Positions 22,401 through 31,404 of a stretch of 64,000 nt of DNA are shown here, piece after piece. Made by a program: the position numbers and the translations under genes. Each line of letters opens with the position of its first letter. The stretch's first letter is position 1. This DNA comes from Lumbricus rubellus (Eukaryota > Annelida > Clitellata > Crassiclitellata > Lumbricidae): the NCBI GenBank assembly GCA_945859605.1, contig OX243824.1, forward strand, positions 2,070,078 through 2,134,077. The letters run 5' to 3'. The notes under the pieces are model-generated. The model had not been told where the DNA came from and did not search any database. It saw only the letters and a list, made by a program, of their open reading frames with translations.

Positions 22401-25400
22401 CTTGCATGGCTGCCACAATTGACTCCTGAATAATAACATGGCTTCTAGTCAAAAGTTTTGAATTCTTAATTGTTTGAAATACAGTAATCGAAGATTTTTC
22501 TTTCGTTTGCCCGTGGTAGAGACCCCTTAATACTGTATGAGACCATACCATAGAAGAGCATTAATTGTTCATCGTATTTTTTATTATTTTATTATTGTTA
22601 TTATTATTGTCTCTATTTTTATTGTTGTTCTCTATTATAGTGTAAATAACTGTGTTGCTAAATATTGTTATTGTAATTAGTATTTTTACTATCATTATTG
22701 CTGTCGTTATCATCATTATCAGTAAAATACTGCGCACTAATAGCACACCTTCGATTAAGGATGTCATGTCACTATAAAATCGATCAATTGCGTTCGAATA
22801 ATGTTAGTTGATTAGTGTGGCATGTTAGAACTGCTCGATATTATTGGACACCTCTTTTAAGCGTTTTAGTCCTTTTATAAGTATAAGCAGACCACATTTT
22901 TGCGTTGATGACATTTTGATCAATTTACTTTGTTGTGTAGTTTCTATTTCATCCCAACACGGTTAAGCAAAAAATAATTTCGATTTTTTTGTTGTTGCGA
23001 GAGATGTCGTTAAACTCTAGTGACGATATTTGACGACAGTTTGAATGAGCGCCTCTGCCGCACAGCACTTATGTATTAGTTATTGTGTACAGGGTCGTTA
23101 CTCTGCTCAGAAATTGATATTGACATATCCTTCCACTTTCATCTTTCATTTGCATCCATTTCCCTCTCCTTCCACTGCGTTAGAATTTAGAATAATTTGT
23201 TCACCAATTTAGGGTCTCCAGACTAAGCAGAGAGATGCCTGCACTCTACATTTATAACAGGAAAAAGTTGGACTAAGTCATTTAGGCCAAGATAGGTCTA
23301 GATTGTAGGCAGAGATAAACCTAAAGATCACATCCAAAGGTTGACCAAGATCATATAAAAGATAGGCCTAGATCATAGGCAAGATAGACTTAGGTAAATG
23401 GGCAAAGATTGGGCAAGCAACTTACTTAGTGTTTGTTGTTTTTTTTTCTCTGCCGTAGGATCCTCATAGATCCGGTTGTTCTTATCCAATGCCGTATTTC
23501 AGTGTAGCAGTGTTGTCACAGTGTAAATAACTTTGCTGTTATTGTTATTAGTGTTATTACTATCATCATTATCATCTTCATCATCAGTAAAATACTGCAC
23601 ACTAATAACACACCTTCAATTAAGGATATCGTGATCACTATAAAAACCAATTAAAAACCTCGTTTAGTGTAATAATGCTTTTTTGTTTTTTCTTCTCTGA
23701 TGTAGGATCCTCATAGGTCTGGTTGCTCATATCCGATGCCGTATTTCAGTGTCGCAGAAGAACAGAGTGCTTCGTTGAAACTCAGCGGATCATTCGTAAG
23801 CAAAATTATATTTTATTTCTTTGATTAATTTTAATTTTAATTATTAATATTCACTTCTGATGAATCGATTCTACTTCTAGTTTTCAAATAGTTTTACTTC
23901 TTCTAGTTCAAGATTATTATAAAATTATGATGTTATTCTTATCTGTTCTTTTCAGAAACATATTGAAAAACTCAATGTCTGGTTTTCTCATCTTGATTTC
24001 ACGGGAGGCAGTCAGACAGTCTTGTTTCAGAAACTGGCGCCAATCACGGTAAAACATCTGTTCTATTGTCTGGATATTAGATTTTATTAAATTATAATAA
24101 ATCATTAATGTTTCAAGATTAGATTAGATTATATTTCAGGTATATCATGTGAACGCTCCTATCGTCTGCAAGATGTCGTTAGCAGCTTTGATGCTATGAA
24201 ATATACTTAGATCAATTTAGACACCTTTAAATTGGAAATTATAGACCATATATAAGTCTCGTTTTTGTCTTTTCGGTGATATTTGTTGGAGTTGAGCTGA
24301 CCATGATATTATATGATTATAATTATTAAAATTAATTATAGACACCTTTGAATTCTAAATTTTTTGCGATTATATATTTACTCTCCAGTTATCCGTCCAA
24401 TTGCTCAAACATTTTTTGCATGTAATTCGGTCATCAGCCACTGGTCCCACTCTGCCAGTGCCAGTCCCAAGCCTGGATAAAAGAGGAGGAATGCGTCCCT
24501 AATGGTCTTTGTTACAACACCGTGACGCTAACTGCAACTACACACACACACTCTCACACATTGACCTTAATAGGCACAGAGCTCCAGAACTCCTTATTCC
24601 GGAAAGTGCTGCATATTCCAATGCATAGAAGATCCTTGGTTATACGCTATCATTTGCATTGGCGTCCTGTTGATTTCAAGATTAAATCTATATTGGCATA
24701 TTTTTCATGTACAAATCCCTCAGCACCAACACACCTTCCTCCCTTAAGTCACTACTAATTCCTTACATTCCTCCTCGTTGTTTGCATTCATCAGGTACAA
24801 ATCTTTTAGCTGAACCTAGATGCAAAACAGTTATGGGCTCGCGTGCATTCCACGCCTCAGCACCTAGGGAATGGAATCGGCTTCCGCTCTCTCTTCGTTG
24901 CTCAAACTCACTTTCCTCCTTTAAAAAGCGGCTCAAAACTACTTCTCCTTAGCTTTCAAACACATGGATCTCTAACTGCATCTTCCTCTGGTGTCTGACT
25001 ATACATGCCTTATATTCACATTTCAGAGTGACCTAATGTGGCCGTGCACACATTAAGAATTTATTTGATAGTAGTAATCTATGTCAACACACTATGTTAC
25101 GTCGTTGAACTCGAATGACAATCAACCATTGTTTTTATTGTTGTTAACTAGACAATAAATTCATTGATTTCCACAGTTTATGTCATGAGCACTCAGTGGT
25201 GATTATCACACATTTGATTCAATTTTTTTATTTTAGTTTTCATAGATCGGTTAACAACCATTTTAAAGGTGTGTAAGGAGAACATGTGAATATGATATTC
25301 TTATCGTTTTCATGAATTTATATTGCGCCAATTTAGGTTTCTTTATGTGAAGTTTTTGTTGCATTGTTTTTTTTCTGGACAGATTGTTGATGGGATGATA

Positions 25401-26274
25401 AATATGCAGTTGAAGAGCAACGAGATATACACGCTGACGACAATGACGACTGGTCTGAAGGGTGACCATGGAAAACCTCCAGAAAGCCAACCATTCCCAA
25501 AAGTCTATTCAGACGACTTCGAAAGTAAGATCTAGCTTATAATATCCTTTGTCATTTCTAATCAATAAACTGGTTTGTTTGAATTGCTTAAGTTGACATA
25601 GACGTAACTTAAACAGGATAATGGAAAACTTGTGTATTTGTATGTGTGAATTTACGGAGAGGCACTTGCTTTTTAATGAGAAGTGCTCCCGACTATTATC
25701 GCAGCCACTGAATCCGAGTTTCACACTGAAGCGCATGAACAATTGCGAGTGAAGGACTTGCTCAGGTTCCCTTCGTAGCGATGGCTTGAGGTGGATTCAA
25801 ACCCACAGCCTTCCAGCTAAAAAGCACCACTACATCACCGCACCCCACATTCAATTGTCGGATGTCAGCAACTGACAATGATGTTGAATGTTGTAATAGT
25901 TTCTTCTGGCAACTAAACTCCACCTCCTTCTGAGTATGCCCTTAGGACAACCCCTCTAACTTGACGCAGCGCTCGTGAATAACCTGGTGCCCTGCATTCG
26001 ACTTTCAAGTGACGCTCTTTAAGTTTTGATTGCGATTACGAATGGTTTAACTGAATTTTCTTTGCGTTTCTTTGAGCGTAGAATACGACATCGGAGAGGA
26101 GCCGGATTTTCTTTCCCAACAGTCCGGCGCTTTCGAAGTTTCGGACTCTGGTGACGTTGAGCATGGCAAAGTGATGACACAAGTCGTGACGATGCCTCCC
26201 GTTGACACGTGTCGTCCGACGATATTCGTTCGTCCGGCCAATGTCTTTGGTGACCCTCGCTGGTATGACATGAC

Positions 26275-26327
<53 letters not shown>

Positions 26328-28072
26328 TTTTTTTATATTTTTTAAATTATTATTATTATTATTAAACGCTGGTATGACATGACACATGGCTTCTGATTTC
26401 ATTGCTCATTTATTTGATGTTTGGCTTATTATTATGGACAATCTTCAGTGCTTGGTTAAAGTTTGTTTGTATGTGCACTTGTTATAGCGCTCGTTCAAGC
26501 CCTTCTACTCAGAGGCGCTCCCGAATGCAGAGTGGACACCGCATCGGAGTTTCACGCCGAAGAGCTGAGCAATTGTGAGTGAAGGACTTGCCCAAGGTCC
26601 TTACGCGGCGAGATGGATTTGAACCTTCCAGCTCCAAGGCAACAACGCCACCACTACATAACCGCAACCCACAAATCTTGATCTTGAACATCATCTTGAT
26701 CCCTTTTGAGCCCTCCGATTGTAGCCTATATGGTAATAACACCAATTGTCTAATTCGTGTTTTGTTTTTTTACTGACTGTTACAATAATTGTTTGCAATA
26801 AAAAAAATCTTGATCTTAAATGAATCTTTAACTATTACCCATTTTTCCATTTTATCCATTCATCCATCCACTTTTTATCCATTCATCCATTCCAACCATT
26901 CATCAATCGCTCACCCATTCATCCATCCATTCATCACACACGTCCATATATTCATCCTCTTATCCATCCATTCAACCATCATCCATCTATCCTCCAATCC
27001 ACTCTTCCACCCACCCATTCATTTATCCATCCGTCAATCCACCCATTCATTCATTGCACCCATCCATCCACTTTTGGTGGCAGTGACAATGTTTCTGAAG
27101 GTGGATTCTTTGCTTTTTGATTTCAATTTTCATGATTTTTTCACGAAAATTGTTTGTTTTTCATAATTTTCAGGAAAAATGTTCGTGTCGGAATAGACGT
27201 CTACCTCGATAAGAATTCACCGGAGAGTGCAACCGGGGTTTACCTTGGCTCCCAGACACCCGGAGGTGGATGCTATACGATCTGGAATAAGGGTATCTTC
27301 TACTGGGTGTCCGTCAAATCTCATATGGCAAGGATCACATCAAGTCAAGACAGTAGGTTCTGCTACTCTCAGAATCTCTAGTAATTAATCTTCATTCATT
27401 CATTTCGAGAATTTATATAGCACCTCTTCAAGAAACCTACACAGAGGCGCTCCCAGCCCAGCCACAGCTAAAAAAATAGGATTTGAGCAACTTATAAAAA
27501 GCTAATCTAATCTCTGCTGCTACTCTCAGATGCTCTAGTAATTAATCTAATCTAAATCTAATCTGATATGAACATTTGGAAAAGCGCTTCTCATTGCTAT
27601 TCAGAAGCGCTCTCAGCGTGACAGGTCAGTGAAAAGAGAAAGGTTTTCAAGCAGCGAAAAGATGCAGACCTGTGAATTCCTATCAGAATCCTGTCACGAA
27701 TTCCTGAAGGAAGGTGATTTCACATTGAGAGACCCACGATAGCAAAAACCCTATGCTAGGTTAATGAGGTTTGTTTGTATGTGCACTTGTTATAGCGCCC
27801 CTTCAAGCTTTCTACTCAGAGGCTCTTCCGAATGCAGAGCGGACACTGCATCGGAGTTTCACGCCGAGGCATTTAGCAATTGTGAGTGAAGGACTTGCCC
27901 AAGGTCCTTACACGGCGAGGTGGATTCGAACCTCGAACCTTCTGGCTCAAAGGCAACGACGCCACCACTACACCACTACACCACCGCGCCCCACAAGGTG
28001 AGTATTAGTCAAAGTTACCTAGGTTTGTGTTCCTCACTCGAAGTAGAGTTTCTCTGTAACTATCTTCATTAT

Positions 28073-28136
<64 letters not shown>

Positions 28137-29047
28137 CATTTACTTTCAGATGACACTATCGTCTACATGCAGGCTCCTCTGCTATCGTTAGACTACGGAC
28201 GTTGGTTCAACATGATCCTTGATGTTCAGGTTGGTTGTGTCAATTATACACTGGTTACATGTTGCTGACAAGGTCACATTTTTCAACGATGTGTTGTGCG
28301 TTTTTCGGTGCTAATTGCGTTGCTATTGTTGTATTGCTGTTGTTTTTGTTATTGTTAGTGCTGTTGATTTTTATTGATATTTTTTTGTTTTCCTGCTGTG
28401 AGTATTATTTTTATTGTTTTTTTTATTGCTGTTTGTATTGTTTCAATTATTATTATTATTATTTTGTTATTATTATTGTTGTTTTTGTATATTAATATTA
28501 TTGTTATCCTTGCTGTTGTTACTTTTATTGTTCTTATTAGTATTAATTTAGTAATTTAGTAATTATTAATTATAATTATTGCGAAGTGCTCTTATTATTT
28601 ATAATTATTATTACAATTGTTGTTTTCATCGTTTTTGCTATGTTGTTGCCAGAGTTAGAAATGGTCCTTAGGACCAAATATTATTATTATTATTATTATT
28701 ATTGACCTTTTATATAGCGCACCTTCAAGGTATAATTATATAAAGAATAAAGACATTTATTATACTGTCTGTGATCCATAAAATAAACCAGATTTTCATG
28801 TTCGTTTATTCCTCAGAACAACACCGTGATGGCTTACCTTGATCATCAGTTGATCATGAAAGTGAACATTCCAAAGCTGCCTTCGTCTCATGGTTTCCTC
28901 ATCCTTGGACCGGAAACGTTTGGAGTCGCGCACTTCGACAATCTTTCCATCGAACGCACGGAGGTCGCGAGCGTAACGGAATGGGGTGCAGACATGGAAA
29001 AGCAGAGGAACTTGCGACGCGCTCCATTTCCAAAGAGACGTCATTGA
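12347..29047 (+). CDS. GALC: Galactosylceramidase (GH59), complete 18-exon gene
   Basis: Lysosomal beta-galactosidase that hydrolyses galactosylceramide and related lipids. Exons: 12347-12571, 13304-13372, 14012-14075, 14553-14641, 16127-16291, 16635-16673, 17286-17416, 18242-18359, 18562-18599, 19829-19953, 21387-21526, 23706-23795, 23956-24048, 25383-25524, 26082-26262, 27174-27352, 28150-28229 and 28817-29047. They sum to 2199 nt, 732 residues plus stop, with every junction GT-AG and in phase. Residues 1-19 form a signal peptide ([19 protein letters not shown]). The TIM-barrel domain contains [34 protein letters not shown], the acid/base Glu208 in IWNER and the nucleophile Glu284 in WGSEEYS; these roles are assigned by family knowledge. 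The beta-sandwich and lectin-like C-terminal domains follow. The protein is about 45 residues longer than the human enzyme, with an Arg-rich C-terminal extension. Introns are loaded with SINE and LINE fragments. Confidence 0.97.
12713..13208. mobile_element. MITE in GALC intron 1
   Basis: About 40-bp inverted ends around GGCAGAGCAGTTGCAGGTGC (12731 onward) and its perfect complement ending near 13199, extended by CTGGGT at both outer tips. The AT-rich interior has no coding capacity. No clear target duplication was seen. Confidence 0.75.
13304..13372 (+). CDS. GALC: GALC exon 2
   Basis: Residues 76-98, [20 protein letters not shown] and LFK, matching ATSRLLVNY...ILDYLFK of vertebrate GALC. 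Acceptor atttgtag; donor aag|gtttga. Confidence 0.95.
14012..14075 (+). CDS. GALC: GALC exon 3
   Basis: [21 protein letters not shown], a conserved barrel strand. Acceptor actttcag; donor ccg|gtcagt, phase 1. Confidence 0.95.
14553..14641 (+). CDS. GALC: GALC exon 4
   Basis: Encodes DGSESSHMH...[15 protein letters not shown], residues 120-149. Acceptor tgtttag; donor aag|gttcgt. Confidence 0.95.
14812..15075 (-). pseudogene. LINE C-terminal fragment (RTE-like)
   Basis: An 87-codon minus-strand frame contains [26 protein letters not shown] and a basic tail. This is the FGH-R...GRPRxxW...D module found after reverse transcriptase in RTE-type and related LINEs. It is only the 3' end of the element, in GALC intron 4. 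The family assignment is approximate. Confidence 0.7.
15232..15446 (+). mobile_element. tRNA-derived SINE, copy 3
   Basis: Near-consensus copy: GGGGCGCGGTGGTGTAGTGG, B box GGTTCGAATC, tail GGGGCGCTATAACAAGTGC followed by ACAAACAAACAAAC. GALC intron 4. Confidence 0.9.
15639..15668 (-). promoter_or_regulatory. Weak ACACACC/TTTAAAAT module
   Basis: The minus strand reads ACACACCTTTTAAAAG with TTTAAAAT just beyond 23 bases. Degenerate member of the dispersed module. Confidence 0.2.
15828..16050 (+). mobile_element. tRNA-derived SINE, diverged copy 4
   Basis: GGGGGCACGGTGCTGTAGAG head, GGTTTGAATCC B box, tail GGGGCGCTGTAGCAAATCCAC. Same subfamily style as 9211. GALC intron 4, about 380 bp after copy 3. 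Confidence 0.85.
16127..16291 (+). CDS. GALC: GALC exon 5
   Basis: Residues 150-204, including [11 protein letters not shown] and the [17 protein letters not shown] helix before the acid/base loop. Acceptor tttttgcag; donor gga|gtcagt. Confidence 0.95.
16318..16489. repeat. (CAT)n/(CGT) microsatellite
   Basis: About 170 bases of CAT-type triplets in GALC intron 5, starting only about 30 bases after the donor of exon 5. Confidence 0.95.
16635..16673 (+). CDS. GALC: GALC exon 6: acid/base glutamate
   Basis: A 39-nt exon encoding [13 protein letters not shown]. Glu208 of the WNER motif is the family's general acid/base. Acceptor tgttcag; donor aag|gtatgt. Confidence 0.95.
16865..17165 (+). pseudogene. 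LINE (CR1/L2-like) 3' end with tail
   Basis: Frameshifted remnants of the conserved C-terminus that follows reverse transcriptase in CR1/L2 elements ([20 protein letters not shown] and [10 protein letters not shown]). They are followed directly by a tail CTGGGAGCGCTTCTGAAAGG...GAAGCGCTTTATAAA and GATAA repeats. That tail matches the 3' part of the SINE family. Confidence 0.7.
17286..17416 (+). CDS. GALC: GALC exon 7
   Basis: Residues 218-260 ([11 protein letters not shown]...VVPDAMDW...DIIG). Acceptor attcacgcag; donor agg|gtaagc, phase 2. Confidence 0.95.
17565..17655 (+). mobile_element. LINE 3' tail fragment
   Basis: TGGACTGGGAGCGCCTCTGA...GAAGCGCTATATAAATTC plus GAATGAATGAATG. No reverse transcriptase is attached. 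It is the same tail as 17100-17165. Confidence 0.65.
17735..18105 (+). repeat. Interspersed repeat family X
   Basis: Contains CCAGACTTGGGACTGGCGCT and further on TTTACCAATGCCATATGTGG. Related pieces occur at 22260-22390, 24425-24490 (minus), 34605-34660, 35085-35150, 39515-39560, 40380-40430 and 40895-41065. The origin is unknown and no coding frame was recognised. Confidence 0.55.
18242..18359 (+). CDS. GALC: GALC exon 8: catalytic nucleophile
   Basis: Residues 262-300 ([20 protein letters not shown], then [19 protein letters not shown]). Glu284 aligns with the nucleophile in the SSED/SEE motif. Acceptor tgtttcag; donor agg|gtaagg. Confidence 0.95.
18562..18599 (+). CDS. GALC: GALC exon 9
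   Basis: A 38-nt exon [12 protein letters not shown], ending in phase 2; the split codon gives Ser313. Acceptor gttgtag; donor gag|gtattc. Confidence 0.9.
18708..18835. repeat. Short minisatellite, GGTGCTATTT(C/T)ATGGTG unit
   Basis: About six copies of a 20-24 bp unit containing CTGTTGGTGCTATTT in GALC intron 9. It is followed to 18965 by a LINE-tail fragment (TATCTGAGTAG...GGGCGCTATATAAATTT). Confidence 0.7.
19396..19425 (-). promoter_or_regulatory. AGACACC-N23-TTATGAA module
   Basis: The minus strand reads TTAGACACCTTTTAATTGG, then TTATGAAG after 23 bases. It lies 15 bases from, and diverges from, the strong module at 19441. Confidence 0.3.
19441..19478 (+). promoter_or_regulatory. AGACACC-N23-TATATAA module
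   Basis: TTTTAGACACCTCTAAGACG, then TATATAAA at 19471, exactly 23 bases on. It forms a divergent pair with the minus-strand site at 19419-19425. Confidence 0.45.
19829..19953 (+). CDS. GALC: GALC exon 10
   Basis: Residues 314-354, [20 protein letters not shown] and [20 protein letters not shown], a highly conserved block. Acceptor tccttag; donor tcag|gtctgt, phase 1. Confidence 0.95.
20025..20195 (+). mobile_element. LINE 3' end remnant with tail
   Basis: GTGGAATGAGCTCCTCTTGC...CACTGTCTGAAACATTCTAT echoes the CR1-type [17 protein letters not shown] end. The tail TCGGGAGCGTCTCTGGGTAG...TGAATGAATC follows. A sister copy is at about 20800-20980. Confidence 0.55.
20217..20669. repeat. 49-bp minisatellite, about 9 copies
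   Basis: Period exactly 49 bp (unit starts 20221, 20270, 20319 ... 20662), with copies nearly identical. On the minus strand each unit holds AGACACC, 23 bases, TTTATAAAC, then TTTTCATTTT, so the array is tandem copies of the dispersed AGACACC/TATA module. GALC intron 10. Confidence 0.95.
21387..21526 (+). CDS. GALC: GALC exon 11
   Basis: Residues 355-401, [20 protein letters not shown] through HLTIVIETM. Acceptor tttcttcag; donor atg|gtatgt. Confidence 0.95.
21555..21950. repeat. GAAATAGGTGGATGGTA minisatellite
   Basis: About 20 imperfect copies of an 18-21 bp unit in GALC intron 11. A 130-codon minus-strand frame ([13 protein letters not shown] repeats) is a by-product of the period and is not supported as a gene. 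Confidence 0.85.
22001..22036 (-). promoter_or_regulatory. AGACACC-N22-ATATAAG module
   Basis: The minus strand reads CATTAGACACCTTAAATTTA with ATATAAG 22 bases after the core. GALC intron 11. Confidence 0.4.
22846..22883 (+). promoter_or_regulatory. GGACACC-N23-TATAAG module
   Basis: TTGGACACCTCTTTTAAGCG, then TATAAGTA at 22876. GALC intron 11. Confidence 0.35.
23460..23512 (+). pseudogene. Partial duplicate of GALC exon 12
   Basis: ctgccgtag|gatcctcatagatccgg repeats the acceptor and first 47 bases of exon 12 ([17 protein letters not shown]). It then diverges into LSQCK and a stop, with no donor. Flanking intron sequence is duplicated too: 23515-23680 resembles 22635-22800. Its inclusion would truncate GALC. 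Confidence 0.75.
23706..23795 (+). CDS. GALC: GALC exon 12
   Basis: Residues 402-431, [20 protein letters not shown] then [10 protein letters not shown]. Acceptor gatgtag; donor ttc|gtaagc. Chosen over the upstream look-alike because only this copy has a donor and stays open. Confidence 0.93.
23956..24048 (+). CDS. GALC: GALC exon 13
   Basis: Residues 432-462, [14 protein letters not shown] through QKLAPIT. Acceptor cttttcag; donor acg|gtaaaa. Confidence 0.93.
24219..24256 (+). promoter_or_regulatory. AGACACC-N23-TATATAA module
   Basis: ATTTAGACACCTTTAAATTG, then TATATAAG at 24249, exactly 23 bases after the core. GALC intron 13. Confidence 0.45.
24340..24378 (+). promoter_or_regulatory. 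AGACACC-N24-TATATAT module
   Basis: TATAGACACCTTTGAATTC, then TATATATTTA at 24371. It lies 120 bases after the previous module on the same strand. A T6 run follows about 40 bases downstream. Confidence 0.4.
24560..24960 (+). pseudogene. LINE (CR1/L2-like) reverse transcriptase C-terminus
   Basis: Two frames joined by a frameshift near 24710. The first reads [18 protein letters not shown]. The second reads [39 protein letters not shown] and [12 protein letters not shown]. This is the LHWLPVxxRIxFK...APxxWNxLPxxLRxxxSxxxFKxxLKT ending common to CR1, L2 and related elements. GALC intron 13. Confidence 0.85.
25245..25274 (-). promoter_or_regulatory. Weak ACACACC-N23-TATGAAA module
   Basis: The minus strand reads TACACACCTTTAAAATGG with TATGAAA at the expected 23 bases. 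Just upstream of GALC exon 14. Confidence 0.25.
25383..25524 (+). CDS. GALC: GALC exon 14
   Basis: Residues 463-509, [20 protein letters not shown] then [17 protein letters not shown]. Acceptor ctggacag; donor aaa|gtaaga, phase 1. Confidence 0.95.
25655..25850 (-). mobile_element. tRNA-derived SINE, minus-strand copy 5
   Basis: Reverse of the family, with diverged ends; the body TGAAACTCGGATTCAGTG and B-box remnant GGTTTGAATCC are visible on the minus strand. GALC intron 14. Confidence 0.75.
26082..26262 (+). CDS. GALC: GALC exon 15
   Basis: Residues 510-570, [20 protein letters not shown] through [14 protein letters not shown], start of the lectin-like domain. Acceptor gagcgtag; donor ctg|gtatga, phase 2. 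Confidence 0.93.
26275..26365. repeat. (TTA)n microsatellite
   Basis: About 50 bases of TTA, an AT-rich gap, then a shorter TTA run. The donor of exon 15 lies only 13 bases upstream. Confidence 0.9.
26461..26673 (-). mobile_element. tRNA-derived SINE, minus-strand copy 6
   Basis: The minus strand reads GGTTGCGGTTATGTAGTGGTGG, GGTTCAAATCC, GAAACTCCGATGCGGTGTCC and AGCGCTATAACAAGTGCACA, with the ACAAACAAAC tail at 26461. Confidence 0.9.
26830..27075. repeat. (ATCC)n-type degenerate microsatellite
   Basis: ATCCATTCATCCATCC-type repeats in GALC intron 15. The 125-codon frame across it is a low-complexity shadow. Confidence 0.85.
27174..27352 (+). CDS. GALC: GALC exon 16
   Basis: Residues 571-629, [34 protein letters not shown] and IFYWVSVK, matching [24 protein letters not shown]. 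Acceptor attttcag; donor aca|gtaggt, phase 1. Confidence 0.93.
27580..27768. mobile_element. SINE-like repeat family Y
   Basis: ATTCAGAAGCGCTCTCAGCG...TCACGAATTCCTGAAG...GATAGCAAAAACCC. A second copy at 51955-52110 shares the same order of blocks. No Pol III boxes were recognised, so the class is uncertain. A LINE-tail fragment in reverse precedes it at 27405-27470. Confidence 0.6.
27768..27996 (-). mobile_element. tRNA-derived SINE, minus-strand copy 7
   Basis: Near-consensus minus-strand copy ending GGGGCGCGGTGGTGTAGTGG at 27970-27992, with a GTTTGTTTGTATGTGCACTT start. A few bases of the head are tandemly repeated (GTGTAGTGGTGTAGTGG). Confidence 0.9.
28075..28133. repeat. (AAT)n microsatellite
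   Basis: About 58 bases of AAT, ending 16 bases before the acceptor of GALC exon 17. Confidence 0.95.
28150..28229 (+). CDS. GALC: GALC exon 17
   Basis: Residues 630-656, [20 protein letters not shown] then MILDVQ. Acceptor tactttcag; donor cag|gttggt. Confidence 0.92.
28320..28720. repeat. (ATT/GTT)n degenerate tract
   Basis: Long T-rich stretch of ATT, GTT and CTT triplets in GALC intron 17. Hydrophobic frames across it are shadows. Confidence 0.85.
28817..29047 (+). CDS. GALC: GALC exon 18: terminal exon
   Basis: Residues 657-732, [37 protein letters not shown], then a basic extension ending FPKRRH before TGA at 29045. The last 30 residues or so extend past the vertebrate C-terminus. 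Confidence 0.95.
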   Translation, partial: NNTVMAYLDHQLIMKVNIPKLPSSHGFLILGPETFGVAHFDNLSIERTEVASVTEWGADMEKQRNLRRAPFPKRRH

Positions 29048-30441
29048 ATGGTTTGAGAATGGTTGGTTGACTGGGAAAGAGATGCGTCCACGTCAGAGAT
29101 TACTGTGATCTAAATCCGGAGTCATCGGGACCATTGTGGTTTATATCAGGGAATGTTGTGATTAAAATCAGATACTTCTGTGATTTAAAACACAGACTTT
29201 GGTGATTTAAATCAGACTTTACTGTGATTTAAATTAGTGATTGCTCTGATTTAAATCAGATACTTTGATGATTTAAATCGGAGGTTATTGTGATTTAAAT
29301 CGGTTATCATTTAGACCGGAGATTTTGGGGAAGAGATTACTGTGATTTAGATTAGAGGTTATGTGATTTAAATTGAAGATTATGATGATTTGAATCAGAG
29401 GTCACTGTGGTTCAAACCTGCAAATGGCGCATGGCGGTTGATTTGTTAAACTTTTGAGACGAATGCTATGGAAAGTTGCTCATCGTTTACTAATACGAAT
29501 GAAGTAATACATGGTGTAACGTGATGATTAAGTTTGGTGTAATTCAGTGATTACAGTGATAATGTGTTTGGTGTGATATTGTTGCACATGGTGTCATAGG
29601 TTTGCACTTTTATTTCAGAGATCTGCACTATGCAATTTACTAAATATAATTGGGATTCTGTTTGATGTCGCTTTTATTAGTCTAGATGGTGTTTACCATG
29701 GCAATCTGCATATAGAATCTTTGCTGATTTTCTGCGTACATTAATTACTAATTTTAGTTACATTGGAAGTAGTGTTGAATGTAATATTCAGTGTAATTCA
29801 ATTAATTACTGTGCAGTGATACGTATGATGTTAGCTGGTGACTAGAACTTCGGGGAGCCTGCAGAGATGTCTTACATATTTTGGTCATTGTTAAATTTTC
29901 AGGAAGAGTTTGAAACTTGAAAAGCAGGAAATTAAGCACATGTGGGTAGGCCTATTTCTTATAAGAGGTTTCTAAATATAAATTTCTTGCTTTCATTTAG
30001 TTTATCATTGATATCTTTAGTGCGAGGAAAATCGTTGATAAACATAAAGCTGTAGCTAAAAATAAATGTTACTTTGCGGTGGATTCAAGAGTCCCACTCT
30101 TTCCCTTATGTGTAGGCGCTTCTGATACAACGAAAATTGTTATCCAACGCGTAATGCATTTCTGTTTGTATGTGTTCTAACTTGTGTGAGCTATGTTGAA
30201 GAAGATTAAATATTTTTGTTACTGGTAGCCTCATTGTTTCTTGTTGTGAAGAAATAGGCACTTTGCAATAGCATCATAACAACTTGATGGGGTTAGTTGG
30301 TAGTTGGAGTCTAGTTTAACTGTGTGATTGCAGAAAATGGTGCTTTTGGTTCAATTCACCTGAACTGCAACTATGTAGATTAGAGCTTTTTTCTTGGTGG
30401 GCCCATTGTTCTGGAATGGGGTTGCTGCATCTGCTTCCTGG
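29048..30441. other. GALC 3' flank
   Basis: 29090-29410 holds degenerate repeats of TGATTTAAATCAGA. The rest is unique AT-rich DNA. AATAAA at 30061-30066 could be a poly(A) signal for GALC. No other gene was recognised. Confidence 0.5.
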
Positions 30442-31404
30442 CAGCGGCGCCGCCAGGATTTTATTTCTGTACGCACAACTTGCACAAAATAATATGAAGC
30501 GAACAGCGATCGATACGAGCTTATATTCAGGGGCGGATTCAGGATTTCTGGTTAGGGGGGGCGTAAATACCACCAATCCAATCCCATATATACCTACAGT
30601 GCTTAAAGTGTAAAAAAGTGCCAGGACTGTATTGTAAGCCTAATTGGTCGTCAGTGGCGGCGCCGAAGGCGGGAAGTTGCGAGTGCCGAAGGCACGAAGC
30701 CCATCCCGACTAGGGGGTCTGGGGGAGCGTCGTAAGCTCCCCAGCGGGGTCTGGGGCACTGGCGGAAACCTAGGGGGGAACAGGGGGGGACGGTCCCCCC
30801 CAATGAAGACGTTGGGGGGGACGGCCCATGCATTTGTCCCCCCCAATGTTCAAGCGTTATGACATGTACACGCTCTTCTGCAGAGAAATAGAGAAAAAAG
30901 TTTAGCAGATGAAGAAAATATTTATAATGATATGAATATTATTCCAGGGAAATCTAGGCTCTAACCAAAGTTATTAAGTCCCACGTTGGATATTTTGCGA
31001 ATATTATACTGTTTAGATAAGACACCTTTTTTAAACTTGTTGCCCATTATTACAAAAGCCTTGCCAACACCCAACGACACAAAAAAACCAAGACGCTGGT
31101 GAAGAATAAAGCATTCGCGCGACTGTGGTGGGCATGGGCGGAGCTTGGTCTCAGCTCTTAAGGGGGGGGGCTAAATCATAAATCGCCCCTCGTGGGTTTG
31201 GGTATATACCACCGAGCGGCAGAAGGTCGAGCGCCAAAACGCGAAGCGCCGAGAGGGGAATGTGCAAAGTTTCGCTAAACAATAATTAAATAGACTAACA
31301 ACGTCGACTATAATAGGCCAACCAATTTTTGTCTATGACGTCAAAAAAGTCATCAACCTGTTGAAATTCTAATGGCCCGCGGATCTCTTTAATAGTCAGG
31401 TCAA

